From: Chelydra serpentina
Taxonomy: Eukaryota > Chordata > Testudines > Chelydridae
Assembly (NCBI GenBank): GCA_037349315.1
Contig: JBAIAC010000008.1
Span: 40,150,001 to 40,214,000 of the forward strand
Reading direction: 5' to 3'
Length of the DNA: 64,000 nucleotides
The notes beneath the pieces are model-generated. The model was not told where the DNA came from. It did not search any database and worked only from the letters and a program-made list of their open reading frames with translations. Every line of letters begins with the position of its first letter. The stretch's first letter is position 1. Both the position numbers and the translations under genes were made by a program. Positions 35,334-45,684 of this stretch are shown here, piece by piece.

Positions 35334-37163
35334 TCATAGAATCATAGAATCTCAGGGTTGGAAGGGACCTCAGGAGGTCATCTAGTCCAACCCCCTGCTC
35401 AAAGCAGGACCAAACCCAACTAAATCATCCCAGCCAGGGCTTTGTCAAGCCTGACCTTAAAAACCTCTAAGGAAGAAGATTCCACCACCTCCCTAGGTAA
35501 CCCATTCCAGTGCTTCACCACCCTACTAGTGAAAAAGTTTTTCCTAATGTCCAACCTAAACCTCCCCCTCTGCAACTTGAGACCATTACTCCTTGTTCTG
35601 TCATCTTCTACCACTGAGAACAGTCTAGATCCATCCTCTTTGGAACCCCCTTTCAGGTAGTTGAAAGCAGCTATCAAATCCCCCCTCATTCTTCTCTTCT
35701 GCCGGCTAAACAATCCCAGTTCCCTCAGCCTCTCCTCATAAGTCGTGCTCCAGCCCCCTAATCATTTTTGTTCCCCTCCACTGGACTTCTTCCAATTTAT
35801 CCACATCCTTCTTGTAGTGTGGGGCCCAAAACTGGGCACAGTACTCCAAATGAGGCCTCACCAGTGCCGAATAGAGGGGAATAATCACGTCCCTCGATCT
35901 GCTGGAAATGCCCCTACTTATACAACTCAAAATGCCATTAGCCTTCTTGGCAACAAGGGTACAGTGTTGACTCATATTCAGCTTTTCGTCCACCGTAACC
36001 CCTAGGTCCTTTTCTGCAGAACTGCTGCCCAGCCATTCGGTCCCTAGTCTGTAGCAGTGCATGGGATTCTTCTGTCCTCAGTGCAGGACTCCACACTTGT
36101 CCTTGTTGAACCTCATCATATTTCTTTTGGCCCAATCCTTTAATTTGTCTAGGTCCCTCTGTATCCTATCCCTACCCTCCAGCGTATCAACCACTCCTCC
36201 CAGTTTAGTGTCATCTGAAAACTTGCTAAGGGTGCAGTCCACACCATCCTCCAGATCGTTAATGAAGATATTGAACAAAACCAGCCCCAGCACCAACCCT
36301 TGGGGCACTCCGCTTGATACCGGCTGCCAACTAGACATGGACCATTGATCACTACCCGTTGAGCCCGACCATCTAGACAGTTTTCTATCCACCTTACCGT
36401 CCATTCATCCAGCCCATACTTCTTTAACTTGCTGGCAAGAATACTGTGGGAGACTGTATCAAAAGCTTTGCTAAAGTCAAGAAATAGCACATCCACTGCT
36501 TTCCCCTCATCCACAGAGCGGTTATATCATCATAGAAGGCAATTAGGTTAGTCAGGCATGACTTGCCCTTGGTGAATCCATGCTGACTGTTCCTGATCAC
36601 TTTCCCCTCCTTTAAGTGGTTCAGAATTGATTCCTTGAGGACCTGTTCCATGATTTTTCCAGGGACTGAGGTGAGACTGACTGGCCTGTAGTTCCCCGGA
36701 TCTTCCTTCTTCCCTTTTTTAAAGATGGGCACTACATTAGCTTTTTTCCAGTCATCCGCGACCTCCCCCGATTGCCATGATTTGTCAAAGATAATGGCCA
36801 ATGGCTCTGCAATCTCATCGGCCAACTCCTTTAGCACCCTCGGATGCAGTGCATCCGGCCCCATGGACTTGTGCTTGTCCAGCTTTTCTAAATAGTCCCG
36901 AACTACTTCTTTCTCCACAGAGGGCTGGTCACCTCCTCCCCATACTGTGCTGCTGAGTGCAGCCGTCTGGGAGCTGACCTTGTCTGTGAAGACAGAAGCA
37001 AAAAAAGCATTGAGTACACTAGCTTTCTCCACATCCTCTGTCACTAGGTTCCCTCCCTCATTCAGCAAGGGGCCCACACTTTCCTTGACTTTCTTGTTGC
37101 TCACATACCTGAAGAAACCCTTCTTGTTACTCCTAACATCTCCGGCTAGCTGACTGAGCAAGT
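35334..37163 (-). mobile_element. 5'-truncated CR1 LINE, antisense to CADPS2
   Basis: The 3' end is at the left: TCATAGAATCATAGAATC followed by CAGGGTTGGAAGGGACCT, the hallmark CR1 tail read from the complementary strand. Coding sequence runs leftward from about 37161. Successive frames give [97 protein letters not shown] and [15 protein letters not shown], which are RT blocks in correct order. Three or so frameshifts separate them. It lacks ORF1 and the endonuclease domain, as usual for CR1. It is better preserved than the sense CR1 it interrupts. Confidence 0.95.
35420..37161 (-). pseudogene. CR1 reverse transcriptase, frameshifted
   Basis: The reading frame is carried by pieces at 37161-36430, 36514-36300, 36404-36078, 36062-35736 and 35713-35420. 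The RT palm signature is FSDD (the family usually has FADD), so the two catalytic aspartates remain. The C-terminal [17 protein letters not shown] and [17 protein letters not shown] are the conserved CR1/L2 tail. Frame changes occur around 36510, 36390 and 36070. Function is lost. Confidence 0.9.
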
Positions 37164-37165
37164 CA

Positions 37166-38465
37166 ACTACCAGGAAGCACCTGTCTCTGGGGAAACGGAA
37201 CAAAAAGCTATGGGCAACATACCTGATGGACATCTTTGTGGTATGAAGCAAGCAGCTACCAAGAGAGGTTCTTCAACCTTCCTAGGAAAGCCAACAACTG
37301 TCATCAACAACTTCACATTAAGAAACATGGACAGAGAATTCAGCAACTGGCACAAGAACAACAGACTCTCTGGATCATGGGATTATGAAATTATCTGGTA
37401 GATTTCCACAGGTGATGATACACATTGGAACCAATGACTTAGCATCACCTGGACCTACAGAGAGAATAGAAGACTTCAGAGATTTTGAAAGGGAGCTGAA
37501 GAAGAGGAAATTCCAAGTGATCCTCTCTGAGATCCTTCTGGTCCCATAAGCAGAAGGGAGAAAATACTGTAAATGAAGCCTTGGCTCTGCCACTAGTGCA
37601 AAGTTGAAAATTTTGGTTTTGTGGAACATTGGGTTGCATCCAGGTGGGAGTCGGGGATGTACAAATGGGATGGCCTGCGTCTCACAGGTATAGGGGTAAA
37701 CTTCTCAGTGGAGACTAAGTGGAGCAGCCAAGAGGGAGTCTAACAATGCAGGGGAGGGTGCATGTCACAAACAAATTGAACTGATCTGGCAATGAATGTG
37801 AAGAGAAGAAATGATTCACTTACTTATATACCAATACAAGAAGTCTGGGTAATAAGCAAGATAAATTGGAGATTCTTATTGAGTAGAAGAAGTGTAATAT
37901 AATTGACATTACTAAAGCCTAGTGTGACAATTTGCATGATTGGAATATTAAAAACACTGGTTATAGCCTGTTCAGGAAGGATAGAGCCAGGTAGAAGAGG
38001 TCAAGGGTGGAACTCTACATTGAAAACACCATTACCCGTTTTAGAGTTATGGATAACTCAGAACCATAGGATCTTGAGTGCACATGAATCAATGTGCTAA
38101 CTAACAAAGCCCAGGAGGGAGTACTGGTTGGGAGGGTCTGTTACAGACCACCAAATCAAATGGGAGAATAGGATGAACTACCTGGGAAGAAAGAAAATTT
38201 GTTTTGTTATTGGGGATTTCAGTTTGGGAAACATATACTGTAGGTCTCATGCAGCCAGCAGTAAAACATCATTAGAGTTTCTAAAAATTATAGATCATTT
38301 TCTAACAGAAGAAGTATTGCATTCAACATAATGAAATTCTATTTTGGACCTTATTGTGATGAATAAAGTTGAATTAATCACTGGACCAGTGATTGTGAAA
38401 TGATTCATGGGCAAACAGAGGAAAGTACCGACCAGTAGTATACATATTTGGTCCTTAAAAAGGAC
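37166..38465 (+). pseudogene. Old CR1 LINE, ORF1 esterase and endonuclease fragments
   Basis: At 37411-37545 the + strand reads QVMIHIGTNDLASPGP and FRDFERELKKRKFQVILSEI, the SGNH-esterase-like block of CR1 ORF1. At 38139-38340 it reads VCYRPPNQMG, FVIGDFSLGNIYC and LEFLKIIDHFLTEEVL, the C-terminal part of the AP-type endonuclease of ORF2. Many stops lie between. This is the central part of the same sense-strand element whose ends are at 35048-35333 and 39031-39930. Confidence 0.8.
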
Positions 38466-39030
38466 ACAGTCAGGGCTGTGGTGTGGGTGGCCTGGCATAG
38501 GTGTTAGCACTGGGCATGGGCCAAGGAACCAGGGCAGAAAGCCAGGAGATCAGAGTCAAGTGACAAATTGGAGAGCTGGAACCAAGAGAGAGGTGTCAGG
38601 AAGCAGGCAGAGTCAGGGTATCAGGAGGTCAGGATCGGGTCACAGTACTGGAAGGCAGGAACAAGAAGGCAGCTACCAAGAGTCAGGCTGAGTCAGGACA
38701 CCAGGAGGTCAGGATCAGGTGACCGTACCAGAGGGTGGGAACCAGAAGGCAGCTACCAAGAATCAGGCTAGGTCAGGATCAGAATGCAGGAACAAGTAAA
38801 CCCCAGTGTTGCTGTCCATGACAGGGTGGAGCCCAGTTATTTAGATAGCTTCCTGTTTCCTCTTCTGGCTGAAATAGGGCTGTGGCCCCAGGAGGAGTCT
38901 TGAAGCTCTCCCAGTAAGAGCATAGGGGCGAGGCTTGTGTCCCAGTTGGGCTTCCTGGGCCATGGTCCAGCTCCTGTCTGTGAGCATAACTTCCATGACC
39001 CCCACAGATTCAGGCTCAAGGCCTGCGGGG
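38466..39030 (+). repeat. Insert with an about 80-bp minisatellite (GTCAGG/ACCAGAAGGCAG-rich)
   Basis: From about 38572 to 38790 three imperfect units repeat, each with GGAACAAGAAGGCAGCTACC or similar, AGAGTCAGGCTGAGTCAGG and CAGGAGGTCAGGATCAGG. Flanking parts are not tandem. The insert separates CR1 endonuclease sequence from the RT block that restarts with TDTKIGGVVN at 39031, and much of the RT is missing. Similar purine-rich wording occurs at 22362-22800. I suspect an LTR-type element with internal minisatellite. Confidence 0.6.
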
Positions 39031-39930
39031 TCTGACAGACACAAAGATTGGTGGTGTGGTAAATAATGATGCATATAGGGCAGTCATACAGAACAATCTA
39101 GATTCCTTGGTAAGCTGGGTGTGTTCAAACAAAATGTGTTTTAATACAGCCAAATGCAGTGTTATACATCTAGGAACAAAGAATGCAGGCCATACATCCA
39201 AAATGGAAAACAGTGGTAGGAGTGTAGTAGTGGGAAGAAACACTCAACCTGAGTTCCCAGTGCAATACTTGAATGTATAAATGGGGGAATAACGAATAGG
39301 ATTAGGGGGGTGATTTTATCTCTGTATATGACATTGGTGAGACCAATACTAGAATCCTGTGTCCAGTTCTGATGTCCACATTTTTAAAGGATGTTGAAAA
39401 ATTGGAGAGGGTGCAGAATAGAGCCAAAAAAATGATTAAAGGCTGAAGAAAATGCCTTTCAGTGGAAGACTTAAAGAACTTAATCTACTTATCTTATCAA
39501 AAAGAAGTTTTAGTAGTGACTTGTTTACATTGGAAAAGTGCCTTCATAGGAAGAAAGTACCAGGTTCTAAAGGGCTCTTTAATTTAGCAGAGAAAGACAT
39601 AAGAAGCACTAATGACTGGAAGCTGAAGCTAGACAAATTCAAATTAGAAATTAGGCACAATTTTTTAACAGTGAGGGTGATTAACCACTCAGACACACAG
39701 CTAAGGGAATTGGTGGGGTCTTCATATCTTGATGTCTTCAAATCAAAACTCGATGCCTTTCAGGAAGATGTGCTTTAACTAAATACAAGTTATGCTTTAG
39801 TGAAATAGAAGTAAGATATTGGGCTCAATACAGGGGTAACTGGGTGAAATTTAAAAATCTGTGATATACAGGAAGTCAAACTAGATAATATAATGGTCCC
39901 TTCTGGCCTTAAACTCTCTGCATCTATGAA
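39031..39930 (+). pseudogene. Old CR1 LINE, RT C-terminus and 3' tail
   Basis: It begins with DTKIGGVVN, equivalent to the sequence right after the RT catalytic aspartates. It continues with QNNLDSLVSWVCSNKMCFN and, at about 39600-39770, DWKLKLDKFKLEIRHNFLTV and LDVFKSKLDAFQED. The tail GTCAAACTAGATAATATAAT plus GGTCCCTTCTGGCCTTAAAC at 39871-39915 is the sense CR1 3' end. Stops and frame shifts are frequent, indicating greater age than the antisense copy. Confidence 0.85.
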
Positions 39931-40493
39931 GTAGTCATCTTTTCATTTCAAAACCTTGAGATTAGTCATAGCTCAGTTAGCAATGTCAGATTGTTTTCTT
40001 GCTACCATATGTGACTCACTGATGATACATACTTGAGATGTCATCCATTACTTCCAAAGCCTTTCTTTTTTTTTCTTCGGTGAGAAAGTGAAGTAGAAAA
40101 CAGATGATTGATGGCTTTTGCTGTTTGTTTACTAAAAGATGTCAACAGGCATACTTACTGACTTGCAGGAGCTTGTTTCCTGTGGTGTGGTGTTAATCTG
40201 AGCAGTGTAAATGTATCCTCACAAACACCTTTACCATTTGAGAGGAGAAGTAACATAATGAAGACTGACAGAACAGATTTCCATTTTTGTATGTGGTGAT
40301 TTTTGTTGGTTGCTTTACAATGATTATAAATATTCACATACAAAGAGCAGAATATTTTCCCCATATTCCTGAGGTATTGGAGCTTCTAAATAACAGCTGT
40401 ATGTACAAATAGGGCCCATATAAAAAATGAAGAGGTTTGTTCCCTTTGCTTGGGGGAAAAGCCTTTACAATTTGGCTTATTGGTTTTCTTATG

Positions 40494-40876
40494 CAGTGGT
40501 TTTCAACCTTTCCAGATGACTGTACTCCTTTCAGGAGTCTGATTTGTCTTTCATATCCCAAGTTTCACCTCACTTAAAAGCTGCTTGCTTACAAAATCAG
40601 ACATAAATATACAAAAGTGTCACAGCACACTTAGTGAAAAAATGCTTGCTTTCTTATTTTTACCATATAATTATAAAATAAATTAATTGGAATATAAACA
40701 TTTCAGTGTATAGTATATAGAGCAGTATAAACAAGTCATTGTATTGTACTGACTTCACTAGTGCTCTTTATGTAGCTTGTTGTAAAACTAGGCAAATATC
40801 TAGATGAGTTGATGTACCCTCTGGAACACCTCTGCGGGCCCCCACGGGTATGTGTACCCTTGATTGAGAACCACTG
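40494..40876. mobile_element. hAT (Charlie-like) non-autonomous element, 383 bp
   Basis: The ends are CAGTGGTTTTCAACC and TTGAGAACCACTG, inverse of each other with one mismatch. Flanking 8-bp repeats are TTCTTATG (40486-40493) and TTCTAATG (40877-40884), 7 of 8 identical. CAGTGGTTCTCAA-like ends and 8-bp duplications are typical of Charlie-group hAT elements. No transposase frame remains; the interior is AT-rich. Confidence 0.85.
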
Positions 40877-41357
40877 TTCTAATGTACTAACTAAAGACAG
40901 ATAACCCTTTATTTATTTATACAGCCAACAAATGAAAGTAATTCCTCAGAAAGGCACATATCCAGTCAATTTGGGAAGAGGATAATTAGGCATGGGGACG
41001 GAAGAGTGGTTCGTCCGGCAACGTTTACAAAGGGGGAAGGTGCCTTCTTTAGATTAACCAAAACAGGTTGCTATGGTAATAGTACTTAGCATAGAGTTTT
41101 ACATGAATGAGTTAAGTATTAACATTTGTATGTACAGTTCTGGGAAAAAACATAATGTGACAGCTATGGTTCACTTACATTTTGTAGGTGTCTTTAACTA
41201 CTTAATATTTATGTCAAGGCCTCAGTCAGGATTGAAACCCCATTGTGCTAAGCATAGTTTGTGTCTGTACTGTGCTTCATGCAATGGGGTTTCAGTCCTC
41301 ATTAAGGCTTTTTAATATAAATATTAAGTAGTTAAAATAACATCTACATAATGTAAG

Positions 41358-41641
41358 GTTTCAGAGTGGTAGCCATATTAGTCTGTATCAGCAAAAACAA
41401 CGAGGAGTACTTGTGGCACCTTAGAGACTAACAAATTTATTTGGGCATAAGATGTTGTGGTCTAAAACCCACTTCATCAGATGCATGGAGTGGAAAGTAC
41501 AGTAGGAAGATATATATATACAAAGAACATGAAAAGATGGGGGTTGCCATGCATCTGATGAAGTGGGTTTTAGCCCACGAATGCTTATGCCCAAATTAAT
41601 TTGTTAGTCTCTAAGGTGCCACAAGTTCCCCTCGTTGTTTT
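41358..41641. mobile_element. Inverted-duplicate retroposon with 13-bp target duplication
   Basis: Perfect 13-bp repeats TACATAATGTAAG at 41345-41357 and 41642-41654 flank it. The left half runs TTTCAGAGTGGTAGCCATAT, GTGGCACCTTAGAGACTAAC, GGGCATAAGATG and CACTTCATCAGATGC. The right half is the reverse order CATCTGATGAAGTGGG, CACGAATGCTTATGCCC, GTTAGTCTCTAAGGTGCCAC. There are no coding frames or A tail. A TATATATATA centre separates the halves. Probably Penelope-like (inference). Confidence 0.8.
41555..41590 (+). ncRNA. Hammerhead-like core, copy at 41.5 kb
   Basis: CTGATGA (41555-41561), one A, GTGGG (41563-41567), a 6-nt loop, CCCAC (41574-41578), GAA (41579-41581), then GC-TTAT-GC (41583-41590). 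CTGATGA...GAAA is the invariant core of hammerhead ribozymes. Here the fourth base of GAAA is T, an extra A precedes the stem, and no stem I partner is evident, so present activity is doubtful. Confidence 0.4.
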
Positions 41642-41676
41642 TACATAATGTAAGTGAATTGTAGCCATTTATCACC

Positions 41677-43536
41677 TTCCTTTTTTAGAACGGTACATAA
41701 ATATGTTAACACCTCACCATATTCATATTAAGGGTGTAAAGAATTTAGCCTTTCATAAAACCATATACAAGATGTGGAATGTAATTCTGGCCCTATAGAA
41801 GACAGTGGCAAAACTTATATTACTGCAACATGGCCAGGATCTCACCCATAGTCACTGCCCCAGGGACTTTACAATCTACGACAATTATTATGTTATGTTA
41901 GGGCAGAATCAAACTGGTTTGTACGCTTGTCATTAAGAATTATTGTTATAAAAGGTCTGTGTGCAGAATGAATGTTAAGGCTGGTGTGACAATTGTTCGT
42001 GTATCCTTATTTAGTAATTTCCATTCTTTTTAATATTTAGTACCATACAGGAGCATTAACTTTACAGGCCATTAAGGACATATTATTTATGTTAGATCTA
42101 ACACAGTAAGTTGTAACAATCATGTTCTTTTCCAGGAATGAGGGTACCAACCGAAAAGATTGTGAGCATAATTGCATACAGGTCTTATTTTTTATTACTG
42201 TTATTTTATATGTGTATTCAGTTTAGATCAAGTAGCTTTTCATTCTTTGTAAATCATTGGTAGTCAGGTGAAGTAATTAACCAGTAGGAGATCAGAAATG
42301 GAAGTCAATTGTATAAATATTTGTACTCATCTTTACTATAAGGGAGAAGAATTATTATGCTAACGTGTTAGAAACCATGCATTTCATCTGCATTCTGTTT
42401 CCACATTTGGACATATATGTCATTTTGTATGTCTTGTTTAACCATACAGACTTAGCTCTAATGTGCTGCAAGGATTATTTTTGGGTTCTGTAAACCCAGC
42501 TTAAATCAGTGGTATATTTGTATACTATAGAAGGGTAAATTAATGTATGAGTGAACACAGTAAACTGTCCACTAAGCAGTAAGTCTCAGAAGTTGTTCCA
42601 GATCCTTGTAATCAATGTAGCACTTCAGATTATTACTCCATAAACTCATTTGTTTCTTTTGGGCCATATTGTCCTATTTCGTAGAGAAAGACGTAGAAGG
42701 CAGCAAGTTCTATGTAAGACTAAGCAGTTTATTACACAGCATTTCCTCTGAATCATCATGTTGAAAGAGGTGGGGCAGGCAGGCTGGGTTTGAACGTCTA
42801 TGGGCACATCCCCATGAAACCTGCAGATGTCACAAGATTAGTCTAGATCTTGGGGCATACACTGAGACCAAGCAAAGGCAAGGCTAACTGGACCTTCTCA
42901 CCTAATGACATTAAAAGGAAATTTGGTGGGAGGCAAGAGAAAGTTGGTGGAGCCAAATGTATATGACTCAGATTACAGTGCTGTCCTTGGGCCCATTCAA
43001 TTCTTACCAGGTAACTCTGGCCTCATTAACACTGGAAGATGGCCTTGGGTAATTGGCCCATCTGTTAAACCAGATAGGGTTTCCTTTCAAAAGCTAGGTT
43101 AGTGACTAAGAATTCAGGGACCATCATGTTTAGAGTGTGACTTACTATTGTTTCACATGGGGTGGAGCATAATTTTATTTTAAAAGACTGAGTGGAGTCC
43201 TCTATCTGGTTGCTTGTGTTCCTGTCGAGTGAGGAATGGAAGGGTTTGTTTGATGGTTGAAGATGCCTCTATTTATCACTAACCATTGCCTGATATTTCT
43301 GTTTTCCTATATGCAATTTACATTTTCTTGACTGCACAACAGTGTTAAGTTACTCATGTTTCACCCTACTGTGCACAATTGATTTATGCAGTGGGATGTT
43401 AATATCTCTGGTTCACAGCTCTTAGCTTTGGTGTGATGGCTCCTTTGAGTTTTAAAGAGTACTTTTTGCTGCAGTCTCTGTTCCAGTGGGCAGTCCTTTC
43501 CAGGAATCAGGATGGTAGTGATAGACATGGGAATGG
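41677..43536. other. Intronic sequence, no gene seen
   Basis: Unique intron. A CCAG|GAATGAGGG...ACAG|GT arrangement at 42136-42181 looks exon-like but its length breaks the reading frame. 42700-43090 is slightly GC-richer, with a 65-codon frame of no recognised kind. Confidence 0.5.
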
Positions 43537-43672
43537 TTCATAGATTAATAGATGTTAAGGCCAGAAGGGAGCATTATGATCACCGAGTCTGATCTCCTTC
43601 ATAACACAAGGCATAGGACTTCTTGCCTCATGAACTTCGTACATAGTCAGGAATCCTGGCAGCCAGGTAATT
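43537..43672 (-). mobile_element. CR1 LINE 3' end fragment, antisense
   Basis: TTCATAGATTAATAGATGTT, AAGGCCAGAAGGGAGCATTA, TGATCACCGAGTCTGATCTC and CATAACACAAGGCATAGGAC follow the order of CR1 3' tails read on the complementary strand. It is a different subfamily from the TCATAGAATCATAG tail at 35334. Confidence 0.75.
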
Positions 43673-45580
43673 CTTGACTATCTGTTTGGATGGGAGGCAC
43701 ACCCCTGAAATGGCCCATTTTTCATGAGGTCAGGGTCCTAATTGGGTGTAGTTGTCTGTACCCCATGGAAGATCCAAAATAGGTCGTATTTCAAGCTGTC
43801 AGTCACTGTGCCCCAATAGGATTTAGGTCATTTGGACAGGCCTCAGAGCTGAAAACCCAGCAGACATTAACAGTGGGGAATGTGTTGTGTAAAAACAGCA
43901 ATTAATTAGTTGTTGTTGCAAAAACATATTCACCTGTTTTGTAAGTTGTGCATGGATAATACTTTTTTTACAGTCAACTTTAAATACATGGTTACTGCAT
44001 ACTGCAACACACTCATGGAAAATTGAGCCAAAATTGTATCTTGCATCTAGATAGTGTATTTCAGTCTTCCACTTTGTTCAGTATTAAGAGGCTTAGATTG
44101 GAGATGAAGCACAATAAATTAATAGTTAATGTAGCCTAAGTATTTCCATTATAATAGGTCTTTTTCCATTGCTTTTAACTTTATCAAACTTTAACCTTTG
44201 AGGCAGAAAAATGTCAGCCTTTTTTAAGTTTGAGGAGAGTAGGGGAAAATATCACTTTTCTGTTGTTAAAATGGTTGTAAAGAGCTCTAGTGTCTTTGTG
44301 TTTTGGGGTATACACGTGAAATTTGGCAGGGGCATATGCCTTTCCATTGTCTGAAGAGATGTTTTGATTTGGCAGAGTTGTGTTTAAAAAATACTTTGTG
44401 TATACAACTAGTTGGTTTTTTTTATAGACAACAAAGGCTTGGTTGGTTGAGAGTTTTTTTTCCCTGTCAATCTACCATTGTTCTATAGCAGTGTACATAC
44501 ATAAGTAAGAAAGAAACGTAGGTAGCATTTTCTGTCTGTGAAGATATGTATGGAACTTGCTTTATATTTGAATCGTACTGTACTGCATTGTTTCCATCTC
44601 ACATCTTTAAGGTTGTTAGCCCTTAAAGGCAAGGACTTTGTTAACTGAGGAAGCTCACCTATCACACAGCAATTAATATGCTTAATAAATAATGCCTTAT
44701 TCCTGGTGGAGATAGTGATATAGTCTGGTCAATACGCTTATTCTTATTGTGTTAACTTTTTCTTCAAATTGATTGCTAATTGTTCCTGCCTACCTAGATT
44801 TAGTCTAGGGTTTTTTTAATTCCATTCTGCAGAGTAATTTATTTTAGTTTCATATGTATTTTTTTTCATTTATACTTGTTTTCTTTCATATAGTACCTTG
44901 CAATCCTACTATAGCATCTTTTATTTCATAGTGCTAGTTTTCACTGCAGTGCTGAAAAGAACCTTCTGCTTCAAGGAATGTTATTGAGAGGTGGAAGCGG
45001 TGGTAGAGGAATCCGTTAATTACATGATGTCGTTTTTGTACTTTTCCAATTTTTAGATCAACTAAAATTTAGGCTCTTATTCAGATAAAACATGCCTGGA
45101 ATTTAAACTGCAGTAAAAAGCATGAATCTTGCTAATGCTAGTAATGACTCATCTGGTGAGAATGGCATTGTATTGACAATACAATAAGAAAAAAAGTCTC
45201 TTGTGTCTGCTGTCTTTGTATATCTGACCTTGAAGAGAATTAGAATTTTCTTGTTGCAGAAGTTGAGCATCTAATGTGTTGCTGCACCTCTTTATTCTCA
45301 TGTATTAAATCAGAAAATGTTCGTAGTGGCCAGTCATTTCTTTGTGGATGATATATTTTCTGTAATCTATTGATGTGGCCATACAGTTGCATTCATTTAC
45401 ATTAAAAGAATGTCCCTATAATGTTGAATTGCTTGTGTATCAGAAAATTATTTCAGTGCAGTATTCCTGCTCCCTGCCAGTACCATTCTCTGCGGTAAAA
45501 TACAGTTTATTTTTCTGTATTTCTAGCTAAAATAATTTTGACTTACATATTTTTAATTTTATATATATGTGTGTGTATAG
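43673..45580. other. Intronic sequence, no gene seen
   Basis: AT-rich intron preceding exon D. A short tail-repeat relic (TTGTTAGCCCTTAAAGGCAA to TAATAAATAATGCC) is at about 44610-44700. A TGTGTGTATAG acceptor precedes exon D. Confidence 0.5.
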
Positions 45581-45684
45581 AGACATTGAATCAAGCAACC
45601 CCTGCTAGAAAACTGGAAGAGGTTCTTCACCTTGCAGAGCTTTGCATCGAAGTATTGCAGCAGAACGAAGAGCATCATGCAGAG
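45581..45684 (+). CDS. CADPS2: CADPS2-like exon D
   Basis: A 104-nt exon from GTGTATAG| to GAG|GTGAGG. It enters in phase 1 (its first two bases complete a glutamate codon with the last base of exon C) and leaves in phase 0. It encodes [18 protein letters not shown], then [17 protein letters not shown]. The [19 protein letters not shown] wording marks CADPS2; the CADPS paralogue has a longer insert and different residues before the shared [12 protein letters not shown] (from memory). The segment is part of the MUN-domain helical rod. The direct C-to-D join corresponds to the short form without an added cassette. Confidence 0.96.

Larger units (their letters stand above)
41153..41676. mobile_element. 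Palindromic MITE interrupted by a retroposon
   Basis: The left arm (about 41153-41256) carries TTTAACTACTTAATATTTAT and GATTGAAACCCCATTG. The right arm (41283-41357 plus 41655-41676) carries the inverses CAATGGGGTTTCAGTC and ATAAATATTAAGTAGTTAAA. The arms match over about 90 bp around a short loop. The retroposon at 41358-41641 sits in the right arm with its own 13-bp duplication. Removing it restores the palindrome through TTACATAATGTAAGTGAATT-like sequence. The DNA element family is unknown. Confidence 0.75.

Noticed and set aside
42136..42181. Exon-like segment between TTTTCCAG and GTCTTA that translates MRVPTEKIVSIIAY
   Set aside because: It is 46 nt long (not a multiple of three), so including it between exons C and D would shift the frame. 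The donor is weak and the peptide does not match a known CAPS cassette.
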